Shown one piece after another: positions 7,414 to 12,644 of a DNA stretch of 12,644 nucleotides (positions within the stretch are counted from its first letter, which is position 1; the number at the start of each line of letters is the position of its first letter). The position numbers and the translations under genes were made by a program. The notes below the pieces were generated by a model. It was not told the DNA's origin. It made no database searches and saw nothing but the letters and a program-made list of their open reading frames with translations. Origin of the DNA: Chloroflexota bacterium (GTDB taxonomy: Bacteria > Chloroflexota > Dormibacteria > Aeolococcales > Aeolococcaceae). The stretch spans positions 1-12,644 of the forward strand of contig DNAU01000083.1 in assembly GCA_003491925.1 (NCBI GenBank). The letters are read 5' to 3'.

Positions 7414-7728
7414 CTACCAGGCGAGCTCGCCCACGTCCTCCTGGAAGGTGCCGGTGGGGCCGTCCGTGCCGATGGTGGCCATGCGGACGATGACCTTGGT
7501 GCTCTCCTCGACGGGTCGGCCGCCGCTGCCTCCTCCTCCGAGATCGGTGACGGTGTGGCCGGGCTCGACCGCGTTGAACTTGATGTCCGGCAGCGCCTTG
7601 GCATACTGGAGAGTGAGCATCGAGACGGCGGCCTTGCTCGCGCCGTAGACGATGGCGGGAACGTGGAATGCGGGCCGCTCTGGAATCGCGGCCATCCGGG
7701 CTGCGATCGACGATGCCCCCAACAGCAT
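7414..7728 (-). pseudogene. C-terminal remnant of a short-chain dehydrogenase/reductase (SDR)
   Basis: About 104 codons match the second half of a classical NAD(P)-dependent SDR: a Ser pair (GASS, strand 5 region), the catalytic YGASK (Y-x3-K), then AAVSMLTLQYAKALP, FNAVEPGHTVTDL, PVEESTKVIVRMAT and DGPTGTF, ending naturally in EDVGELAW and TAG. The N-terminal Rossmann half with the TGxxxGxG dinucleotide site is absent; the frame stays open to 7908, but that part resembles no SDR sequence I know. Without a cofactor site it should be inactive, so I call it a decayed or truncated gene. The well-kept reading frame suggests recent damage. The intact relative would be a carbonyl-reductase-like SDR. 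A start at ATG 7728 is possible but no ribosome site supports it. Confidence 0.7.
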
Positions 7729-8123
7729 GGTCTGGAAGATGCGCAGTCGCATCGGCGAGCGCGTCCGCTGGTACGAGACGCCGGAGGAGGTCGGCACTGA
7801 CCGCTGCTGCCGGCCGCTGACCCGCAACCTCCCACCCGGCTTGGCGCTCGCGCCGCGACCAGGCATGATGTCTCTCGACGGGAGAGCCCCCCACCACCGC
7901 TTCCGCACGGCCGGAGACGGCAGTCGGTACCGCCTCCGATGCTGCGCTCGAAGCCGACCCTGCGTCCCCCGGCACTGCTCCTGCCACCGCCGGCATCACC
8001 CCGGCGGCCACTGGCACCAGCACCTTCGCGACCGCCGCTGACGTCGCCGCCCCTCGAACCGCCGCCGCCACTGCCGCCACCTCCACCGCACCCGAGCCAG
8101 CGGCCACAGCGGCGATCCGCTGG
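7729..8123. other. Gene-poor stretch with an open Ala/Thr/Pro-rich frame lacking a start codon
   Basis: No convincing gene covers this stretch. In the plus frame of the downstream membrane protein the sequence stays open from 7869 (stop TGA 7866-7868) to 8123, 85 codons of Ala/Thr/Pro-rich sequence running straight into the first membrane helix. No ATG, GTG or TTG occurs in it. ATGATG at 7865-7870 is in another frame and would join by skipping one base, for example within the six-C run at 7887-7892. The minus strand may hold further decayed dehydrogenase sequence. Confidence 0.4.
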
Positions 8124-8759
8124 GTGCTGCCGATCGGCGTCGTCGCCCTCTGCGTCTCGGTGGTCGGCGGGTACGGCTTCCACTGGGCCTGGACCGGGGT
8201 CACCGGTCAGGACCAGCTCTGGGATCTCCTCCAGGTCATCGTCCTGCCGCTCGTGCTGGCCACTCTGCCGATCTGGTACCGAACCCGTGAGCGGTGGATG
8301 ATCGAGTGGCGAGCCGTCCTGGCGGTGATCGTTGTCGCCTTCGCAATCCTCGTCGTTGGCGGTTACGGCCTCGGCTGGGACTGGACCGGCTTCTCCGGCA
8401 ACACCCTCTGGGACTGGCTCGAGCTGCTGGCCCTCCCTCTGGTCATCGCCTCGCTGCCGTTGTGGTTCACGACTCACACCCGTTGGGAGGGCCGCTGGCG
8501 CCGTGCCGGCCTGGCCGTGCTCGCGGCCTTCGTCCTGACCGTTGTCGGGGGGTACGCCCTCGGTTGGGGGTGGACGGGGTACCGGGGCAACACCCTCTGG
8601 GACTGGCTGCGGCTGCTCCTCGTCCCCTTCGTCCTGCCGGCGAGCCTGGCCTGGTTCGCGGCGCGCGAGGAGGAGGTCCGATCTCTGCGCCGCGCGGCGG
8701 AGCCGGCCGCCGCGCTCGCCGGCCACCGGGTGGCGTCGGGCGAGCGCTCCCTCAGCTGA
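8124..8759 (+). CDS. Membrane protein with three tandem GYxxGWxWTG-LWDWL repeats
   Basis: From GTG 8124 the protein has 211 residues. It consists of three copies of one unit: VVGGYG(F/L)xW-x-WTG, then LWD(W/L)L, a hydrophobic run of about 15 residues, a short charged segment with Trp/Arg, and a second hydrophobic run. VVGGY begins at residues 13, 77 and 140, a period of 64 and 63. Each unit probably spans the membrane twice, with a Trp-rich interfacial loop between. The tail (about 180-211) is charged and Ala-rich. I know this Trp-rich motif from uncharacterised bacterial membrane proteins, including ones fused to pentapeptide repeats, but no function is known. The GTG has no clear ribosome site and the frame is open upstream, so the true N-terminus may be longer. 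Its stop is embedded in a palindrome shared with the convergent tetR gene. Confidence 0.82.
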   Translation: MLPIGVVALCVSVVGGYGFHWAWTGVTGQDQLWDLLQVIVLPLVLATLPIWYRTRERWMIEWRAVLAVIVVAFAILVVGGYGLGWDWTGFSGNTLWDWLELLALPLVIASLPLWFTTHTRWEGRWRRAGLAVLAAFVLTVVGGYALGWGWTGYRGNTLWDWLRLLLVPFVLPASLAWFAAREEEVRSLRRAAEPAAALAGHRVASGERSLS

Positions 8760-8780
8760 TCGCGACCGGTCGCGGGATCA
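8757..8780. terminator. Palindromic bidirectional terminator-like element covering both convergent stop codons
   Basis: CGCGACCGGTCGCG (8761-8774) is a perfect 14-base palindrome. Flanking TGAT (8757-8760) and ATCA (8777-8780) extend the stem past a 2-base bulge. The stop codon of the repeat membrane protein (8757-8759) and that of tetR (8778-8780 on the minus strand) are the two outer ends. There is no T-tract. A shared terminator for convergent genes is likely. Confidence 0.6.
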
Positions 8781-9389
8781 GCGGAAGAGGCGATGGACCA
8801 GATCGCGCGTGAGGGTCAGGAATGCCTCCCGGTCCGGGGGGCGCCGGTGCATCGCGGGCACCATCGCGGCGTGAGCTCCAGCGACGAGCACGTGCGCCAG
8901 CAGGCGGGGACTCCCAGGGCCGAGTTCCCCCGATGCCATGGCCGACTCCAGGAACCGCTCGACGGTGGCGGTGACCGGCTGGAGGTGCTCACCCTCGGAG
9001 GCCCGGGAGTCCTCGAACAGTGCGTGGTGGAGGTCCTGGTGCACGACCGCGAAGTCGAATATCGAGAGGGCAAAGCGCTCCAACCGCTGGGTGGCCGGCT
9101 CGCCTGACGCCACCTCCGGGTCGAGAACGCCGCCGCCCTGCGCCAGCAGGTCCATGCCGTACTCCAGACGGATGGTCTCGATCAGGTCGGCCTTGGAACT
9201 GAAGTAGAGGTAGGGGGTGCCCTTGGCGACGCCCGCCGCCGCCGCGACGTCGTCCATGGTCGTCCCGGCCAAGCCCCCCGCGATCAGCGCTCGCCGTGCG
9301 CCCTCGAGGATTGCCTCGCGGCGGGCCGCGGAGCCGAGGCGGACATGCCGGGCGGGCCTCCACCTCGTTTTCGGCTCTCCGGTACGCAT
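8778..9389 (-). CDS. TetR/AcrR-family transcriptional repressor
   Basis: Counting from ATG 9389 this is a 203-residue protein. The N-terminal helix-turn-helix is typical: ILEGARRALIAGGLAGTTMDDVAAAAGVAKGT-YLYFSSKADL (about 27-70). The C-terminal ligand-binding domain is variable and gives no ligand clue. A longer frame begins at TTG 9431, but this would run through the gene's own -35 and -10 boxes and operator, so I chose ATG 9389. The deduced leader is only about 7 bases and has no ribosome site, implying near-leaderless translation. A matching palindrome overlaps its promoter and a second one overlaps the promoter of the divergent methyltransferase, so autoregulation and control of that neighbour are strongly suggested. 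It converges on the repeat membrane protein with which it shares a palindromic terminator. Confidence 0.93.
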   Translation of the reverse strand: MRTGEPKTRWRPARHVRLGSAARREAILEGARRALIAGGLAGTTMDDVAAAAGVAKGTPYLYFSSKADLIETIRLEYGMDLLAQGGGVLDPEVASGEPATQRLERFALSIFDFAVVHQDLHHALFEDSRASEGEHLQPVTATVERFLESAMASGELGPGSPRLLAHVLVAGAHAAMVPAMHRRPPDREAFLTLTRDLVHRLFR

Positions 9390-9392
9390 ATG

Positions 9393-9405
9393 ACTGACCG
9401 TCAGT
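9393..9405. promoter_or_regulatory. TetR operator, site 1 (tetR promoter)
   Basis: ACTGAC-C-GTCAGT is a perfect palindrome about a central base. One side carries the outer TG of the full site and the other does not, so it is a slightly weaker copy of site 2. It covers the predicted tetR transcription start (about 9396) and touches the -10, as expected for autorepression. Confidence 0.82.
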
Positions 9406-9431
9406 GTAGCTGGGAATCGCCCTGGAAGCAA
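9403..9431 (-). promoter_or_regulatory. Promoter of tetR
   Basis: On the minus strand TTGCTT (9431 to 9426) and TACACT (9408 to 9403) are separated by exactly 17 bases, a good sigma-70-type pair. The start of transcription would be near 9396, about 7 bases before the ATG at 9389. Confidence 0.7.
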
Positions 9432-9437
9432 AGGGTC

Positions 9438-9466
9438 TTGACGCCAGGATGCCGACCGGCTACTCT
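9438..9466 (+). promoter_or_regulatory. Promoter of the methyltransferase gene
   Basis: TTGACG (9438-9443) and TACTCT (9461-9466) are separated by exactly 17 bases, close to the sigma-70 consensus. Its -35 lies 6 bases from the -35 of the divergent tetR promoter. Transcription should start near 9473, inside operator site 2, so the promoter is expected to be strong but repressed. Confidence 0.75.
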
Positions 9467-9485
9467 ATGACTGACCGTCAGTCAT
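9467..9485. promoter_or_regulatory. TetR operator, site 2 (methyltransferase promoter)
   Basis: ATGACTGAC-C-GTCAGTCAT is a 19-base perfect palindrome about one central base. It begins directly after the -10 box and spans the predicted transcription start of the methyltransferase gene. The TGACTGAC half-site is common among TetR-family operators. Its centre is 77 bases from that of site 1. Confidence 0.88.
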
Positions 9486-9514
9486 TAGCATCGAACAGCT
9501 GAGGGGAACTCCCC

Positions 9515-10132
9515 ATGATCCGAGAGAGGGTAGGCCGGCTCTTCTACCGGCTCAGCTACGCGCATGGCAAACCGAACTGGGACACGGGGCGGGCTCCCGA
9601 CGTCCTCGTCGACGTGGTTCGACACCTGTCGCCGGGCCGTTTCCTCGACCTTGGCTGCGGAACGGGGACGTCGGCTGTCCGCCTTGCCGGTCTGGGCTGG
9701 GAGGTGGTCGGGATCGACTACGTGCCCTCCGCGATCGCCAGGGCGCGGCGGCGAGCGGAGCAGGCCGGGGTGAAGGCAGACCTCCGCGTCGGCGATGTGA
9801 CGCGCCTCGACGCGCTCCTCGATGACCGCCGGTTCGACCTGATCCTCGACGTCGGCTGCTACCACGGGCTCTCCGAGGTTGGCAGGGAGCGGTACGCCGA
9901 GGCAGTCGCCCGAGCCGCGGCACTGGCGGCGACGTTCCTACTCTTCGGGTTCCGGTCCATCCCCGCGAGCTGGCGGCTGATCGGGGCGCCGGGAACGGGC
10001 ACGGCCGACGTGGGTCGGCGCTTCGCTCGCTGGTTCACGGTCGACGAGTCGGGGGACGTTGATGGCGGCCGAGGGTTCGGCTGGTACCGACTTCAGCGCA
10101 CGCCGGCCGAGGTCCCGGAGGCTCACATCTAG
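9515..10132 (+). CDS. Class I SAM-dependent methyltransferase
   Basis: This 205-residue cytoplasmic enzyme has a Rossmann-type SAM fold: motif I FLDLGCGTGT (43-52), an acidic ribose-binding residue D68 in VVGIDYVPSAI, D94 in RVGDVTRLD, and the post-motif strand FDLILDVGCYHGL (107-119). The N-terminal NWDTGRAPD resembles the entry region of TehB and thiopurine-methyltransferase-like enzymes, so small-molecule methylation is plausible; the substrate is unknown. The ATG at 9515 has GAGGGGA 7 bases upstream, part of a small GGGG-AACT-CCCC stem that could partly mask it. A near-consensus promoter with a TetR operator drives it. A methyltransferase as the prime target of a TetR repressor suggests an inducible detoxification or modification step (inference). 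Its TAG interlocks with the stop of the convergent receiver gene at CTAG. Confidence 0.92.
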   Translation: MIRERVGRLFYRLSYAHGKPNWDTGRAPDVLVDVVRHLSPGRFLDLGCGTGTSAVRLAGLGWEVVGIDYVPSAIARARRRAEQAGVKADLRVGDVTRLDALLDDRRFDLILDVGCYHGLSEVGRERYAEAVARAAALAATFLLFGFRSIPASWRLIGAPGTGTADVGRRFARWFTVDESGDVDGGRGFGWYRLQRTPAEVPEAHI

Positions 10133-10608
10133 TCCGTCGTCACCCCGGCGGTCCTGCGGATGAGGGACATTCGCTGCGGCGGTGCCGGCATCACGTCCTC
10201 GCCGTGGATTGCCGCGAGCAGCACCTCGAGCGGGGAGCCCTTGGTGACGTACGCGGAGATTCCCGCCGCCGTGATCGTCCGCGTGACCAGCGGGTTGTCG
10301 AAAGACGAGAAAGCTACGAGACGGATGTGCGGGCAGACCTCAAGCAGGCCCTTCGCCGCCGCCCACCCTCCGCCGTCGGGCATGTTGACGTCGACGACGG
10401 CCACCTGCGGATGCGTCGCCTTCGCCAGCTGGACCGCGTCCTGGACGCGGTTCGCGGTGCCGACGACGACCACCGTGTCGTCGCTCTCGATGAGCGCCCT
10501 CAGGGCCTCCAGGATGACCGCATGGTCGTCGAGGAGGAGCACGGTAACGCTGGCGGGTGCAATCCGCAGTGGTGGGCCGGGATCGGCGAGCTCGGGGTAG
10601 TTGGTCAC
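10129..10608 (-). CDS. Stand-alone response-regulator receiver domain protein
   Basis: From GTG 10608 this is 159 residues with a single REC domain. Seen are the acidic pair in VLLLDDH (D27, D28), the phospho-acceptor D73 in VVDVNMPDGGG, Ser101/102 in VAFSS, and K123 in YVTKGS, so it should be phosphorylatable. The sequence is NarL/FixJ-like (VLLLDDHAVILEALRALIE), but no helix-turn-helix follows; only about 30 residues come after the domain. GTG 10608 has AGGAG 7 bases upstream and a -10 box (TATGAT) at the right distance, which excludes the longer TTG 10626 start. No histidine kinase is in the window. It may act by protein-protein contact, or be a NarL regulator that has lost its output domain. 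Confidence 0.9.
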   Translation of the reverse strand: MTNYPELADPGPPLRIAPASVTVLLLDDHAVILEALRALIESDDTVVVVGTANRVQDAVQLAKATHPQVAVVDVNMPDGGGWAAAKGLLEVCPHIRLVAFSSFDNPLVTRTITAAGISAYVTKGSPLEVLLAAIHGEDVMPAPPQRMSLIRRTAGVTTD

Positions 10609-10628
10609 AGAGGTGCTCCTCGTCAACG

Positions 10629-10634
10629 ATCATA
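10629..10634 (-). promoter_or_regulatory. -10 box of the receiver gene
   Basis: TATGAT on the minus strand is close to the TATAAT consensus. Transcription would start near 10622 and give a leader of about 14 bases holding the AGGAG site. The -35 (TGTCCG, 17 bases upstream) is poor. Confidence 0.5.
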
Positions 10635-10728
10635 GCCGTCCCCCACGGCCGCGGACAGATACGGGCTGGGCATGTTCCGGTGGTCCAGTCGCACTACCGG
10701 CGACGAGCACGCCGCGCCGCGGCGGGAG

Positions 10729-10734
10729 TAGCGT
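10729..10734 (+). promoter_or_regulatory. Possible -10 box of the LLM oxidoreductase gene
   Basis: TAGCGT fits TAnnnT and ends 9 bases before the ATG at 10744, so the transcript would be leaderless or nearly so. No ribosome site precedes the ATG, which agrees. No -35 is evident. Confidence 0.35.
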
Positions 10735-10743
10735 GGCTCGGGT

Positions 10744-11784
10744 ATGAAGTTGGGCTTGCTCCTCGGCTTCTGGGACGAAGCCGGTCCGCCGCCCGGCCTG
10801 CTGGACGCCGTGCGCGCGGCCGAATCCCTCGGCTACGAGTCGGTGTGGACCTCCGAGGCCTCCGGTTCCGACGCCCTGACCCCGCTCGCCTGGATCGGCG
10901 CGCACACCACGACGATGCGGCTGGGCACGTGCATCATGCACATGGCCGCGCGGGCCCCGGCGGCGACGGCCATGGCGGCCCTCTCACTCGATCACCTCTC
11001 CGGCGGCCGCTTCGTCCTGGGCCTCGGTGTCTCCGGGCCCGAGCTGGTCGAGGGATGGTACGGGCAGCCCTTCGACCCGCCGCTCGGGCGGACCCGCGAC
11101 TACGTCGAGATCGTCCGCCGGGTGCTCCTCCGACGCGAGCCGGTGGAGTACCAGGGCCGGTACCTCTCGCTGCCCCTCCGGGGAGGCTCAGGGCTCGGCC
11201 GGCCCTTCCTCTCCATGGTGCGGCCGCTCCGTCCCGATCTCCCCATCGTGCTCGCCGCCGAGGGCCCGAAGAACGTCGCCCTGGCCCGCGAGATTGCCGA
11301 CGGCTGGATGGCGACCTACTACTCGCCGCATCACGACGCTCATTACCGCCTGGCTCTGGCCGAGGGCGCGGCGCGCCCGGGGGCCCACGCCGCCGCGGAG
11401 AGCTTCGAGATCCTGGGCACCGTCCCGTTGATCGTCGACGACGACGTCGAGGCCGCCGCGGACCGGCTGCGGGGCCTCTTCGCCCGGTTCATCGGGGGGA
11501 TGGGGCCGCGCGGCCGCAACTTCCACTACAACGCGTTCGTGCGGATGGGGTACGAGAGCGTGGCCACCCAGGTGCGCGAGCTCTGGACGGCTGGACGCAC
11601 CCGCGAGGCCGCCGCCGCCATCCCCACCGCCGTCGTCGAGCAGGTTGCCCTGATCGGCCCCGCCGCCAAGATCCGCGAGGAGCTGGCGGAGTGGAGGCGT
11701 TCACTGCTGACGACTCTGCTGGTGCACGTCCGGCCCGAGGTGACCGCGGTCCGCCAGGTCGCGGAGATCGTACTCGGCGGCTGA
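10744..11784 (+). CDS. LLM-class (luciferase-like) flavin/F420-dependent oxidoreductase
   Basis: This 346-residue protein has the bacterial luciferase-like TIM-barrel pattern: MKLGLLLGFW at strand 1, AAESLGYESVWTSE at helix 1 and strand 2, LAWIGAHTTTMRLGTCIMHMAARAPAATAM (about 48-77), LDHLSGGRFVLGLGVSGP (82-99), the insertion YVEIVRRVLLRREPVEYQGRYLSLPL, and PIVLAAEGPKNVALAREIADGWM (about 166-188). The non-prolyl-cis-peptide-like region and the SGP motif are typical of F420-dependent members, abundant in actinobacteria, but FMN cannot be excluded. The substrate is unknown. The ATG has no ribosome site and lies 9 bases after a TAnnnT box, so leaderless translation is likely. It diverges from the receiver gene across 135 bases. 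Confidence 0.93.
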   Translation: MKLGLLLGFWDEAGPPPGLLDAVRAAESLGYESVWTSEASGSDALTPLAWIGAHTTTMRLGTCIMHMAARAPAATAMAALSLDHLSGGRFVLGLGVSGPELVEGWYGQPFDPPLGRTRDYVEIVRRVLLRREPVEYQGRYLSLPLRGGSGLGRPFLSMVRPLRPDLPIVLAAEGPKNVALAREIADGWMATYYSPHHDAHYRLALAEGAARPGAHAAAESFEILGTVPLIVDDDVEAAADRLRGLFARFIGGMGPRGRNFHYNAFVRMGYESVATQVRELWTAGRTREAAAAIPTAVVEQVALIGPAAKIREELAEWRRSLLTTLLVHVRPEVTAVRQVAEIVLGG

Positions 11785-11923
11785 GCGCGGGCGGTGGGGT
11801 CGGGACCTTGAGCCCTGCCCTCGGCATCGCCGGGCATCACCGCGGCCGGACGTCCGTCTCTGGCGTCCTCTCCCCGGATGGCCGACCCTGGGCGCCGAGC
11901 GTGGGTCACCAGGGGGATGCGAG
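11785..11923. other. Intergenic gap with a 10-base palindrome
   Basis: There are 139 bases between the oxidoreductase and the flavodoxin fusion. CGGACGTCCG at 11847-11856 is a perfect palindrome but short. I see no convincing terminator or promoter. Confidence 0.3.
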
Positions 11924-12644
11924 ATGGGAGCGATGAACAACCGGGGCGTGCCGGCCCAGCGGTGGCGAGATGGTGTGGCACTGGTCGTCGTGCTCGCCGA
12001 CCTGGCGACGTACGCGGCGCTGCTCCACCTGGGCAGCGTCGGATTCATCAAGGACCCCCGGGCCATGGCCTCGATCGTGCTGATCAGCACGGTGCTGCTC
12101 TGCCCGATGTCGGCGGCCTATGGCCAGAAGCCAGGCCTGTGGACCAGCTTCGTCGGCCTGGTCGGCGCCGTCCTTCTGGGGCTGGGGATCGCCACCCTGG
12201 TCGGGGACGGCTGGGGGACGCTGGCGGCGCTGATGATCGGGCTCGTCGTGATGTGGGTGCTGTCCGCCGCCCACCACGCGGTGGCGGCCCCCCCGGCGCC
12301 CGCCCGGGAGCGCACCGTGCCCGCGACGGCGGGGGACGGGGGGCACGCCACCGGATCGGTGCTGGTGGCCTACGCGAGCCGGCACGGGTTCACCCAGGGC
12401 ATCGCCGACCGACTCGCCACGGCGCTGCGGGCGTCCGGGCGGACGGTGGACGAGCGCCCCCTGGCCTCGGTCGGCGACCTCTCCGGCTATGACGCCTTCG
12501 TCATCGGCAGCGCCGCCTACGTTGGCCAGTGGCTGCCGCCGGCGACCGAGTTCGTGCGGCGCAACCGGGACGCCCTCGCCGCCCGGCCCCTCTGGCTGTT
12601 CAGCAGCGGCCCGCTGGGCACGGAGGCCAAAGATGCTCAGGGCA
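11924..12644 (+). CDS. Membrane protein fused to a flavodoxin/HemG-like domain, cut by window edge
   Basis: At least 240 residues are visible before the window ends. About four hydrophobic segments (near 17-38, 47-64, 70-95 and 98-117) form a membrane part, followed by an Ala/Pro linker. A flavodoxin-type domain starts at about 145: SVLVAYASRHGFTQGIADRLATAL, where YASRHGFTQ is the FMN-phosphate loop (T-x-G-like), then GYDAFVIGSAAYVGQWLPPATEFV and PLWLFSSGPLG. This pattern is that of menaquinone-dependent protoporphyrinogen oxidase (HemG) and related flavodoxins. The ATG at 11924 has AGGGGG 7 bases upstream; ATG 11933 is less likely. The flavodoxin should face the cytoplasm if the count of four helices is right. 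Function is unknown: quinone-linked electron transfer is a plausible inference, and heme synthesis is possible but there are no heme genes nearby. Confidence 0.82.
   Translation, partial: MGAMNNRGVPAQRWRDGVALVVVLADLATYAALLHLGSVGFIKDPRAMASIVLISTVLLCPMSAAYGQKPGLWTSFVGLVGAVLLGLGIATLVGDGWGTLAALMIGLVVMWVLSAAHHAVAAPPAPARERTVPATAGDGGHATGSVLVAYASRHGFTQGIADRLATALRASGRTVDERPLASVGDLSGYDAFVIGSAAYVGQWLPPATEFVRRNRDALAARPLWLFSSGPLGTEAKDAQG

Noticed and set aside
7869..8123. Direct tandem DNA repeats or a CRISPR-like array in the GCC/ACC-rich stretch
   Set aside because: The sequence is compositionally biased but has no constant repeat unit or spacer length.
7271..8726. Long minus-strand open frames across the SDR remnant and the repeat membrane protein
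   Set aside because: Low-complexity composition, no recognisable domain, and they conflict with the repeat protein and the SDR frame.
9389..9431. N-terminal extension of TetR from TTG 9431
   Set aside because: The extension would cover the gene's own -35, -10 and operator, and has no ribosome site; ATG 9389 fits the family.
11847..11856. CGGACGTCCG palindrome as an operator
   Set aside because: Ten bases is within chance in GC-rich DNA and no second copy or promoter lies beside it.
10557..11936. 459-codon plus-strand open frame overlapping the LLM gene
   Set aside because: It is a frame-shifted shadow of the LLM oxidoreductase with Arg/Gly/Pro-rich translation.

Overview
This is a high-GC, gene-dense bacterial window. 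It looks like a chromosomal segment from a soil-type actinobacterium or a relative such as Dormibacterota. The support is the strongly GC-biased third codon positions, GTG starts, short or absent leaders behind TAnnnT-type -10 boxes, a sugar ABC importer with no ATPase beside it, and a DUF4032 protein. The phylum is an inference; no rRNA or other marker gene is present.

Region 1 (1-7330) is a carbohydrate uptake and breakdown locus. Two CUT1-type permeases (MalF-like 202-1680, MalG-like 1-202, cut by the window edge) are transcribed leftward. A lipoprotein solute-binding protein (1941-3320) is transcribed rightward from the same intergenic region, which holds an 18-bp inverted repeat. A perfect GC-rich hairpin follows the binding protein. 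Next come a DUF4032 kinase-like protein (stop/start overlap TGATG with the next gene), a putative beta-propeller glycosidase, and a GH13 alpha-glucosidase-type enzyme with all catalytic residues. Together they would bind and import an oligosaccharide, probably an alpha-glucoside, hydrolyse it, and perhaps phosphorylate a product. The MalF-like permease carries a roughly 200-residue extracellular loop containing an SdrD_B/Cna_B-like beta-sandwich.

Region 2 (7331-8759) is less orderly. It holds the C-terminal remnant of a short-chain dehydrogenase on the minus strand and a long gene-poor stretch. It then holds a membrane protein built from three 63-64-residue repeats around a GYxxGWxWTG...LWDWL motif. 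Its reading frame stays open for 255 bases upstream but has no start codon there.

Region 3 (8760-10132) is a compact regulatory module. A TetR-family repressor and a class I SAM methyltransferase diverge from back-to-back promoters, and each promoter has a TGACTGACnGTCAGTCA-type operator placed over its start region. This is the clearest regulatory circuit in the window.

Region 4 (10129-12644) holds a stand-alone response-regulator receiver domain whose stop codon interlocks with the methyltransferase stop. It also holds a probably leaderless luciferase-like (LLM) flavin/F420 oxidoreductase, and a membrane-anchored flavodoxin/HemG-like fusion that runs off the right edge. I found no CRISPR array, tRNA, rRNA, IS element or phage gene.
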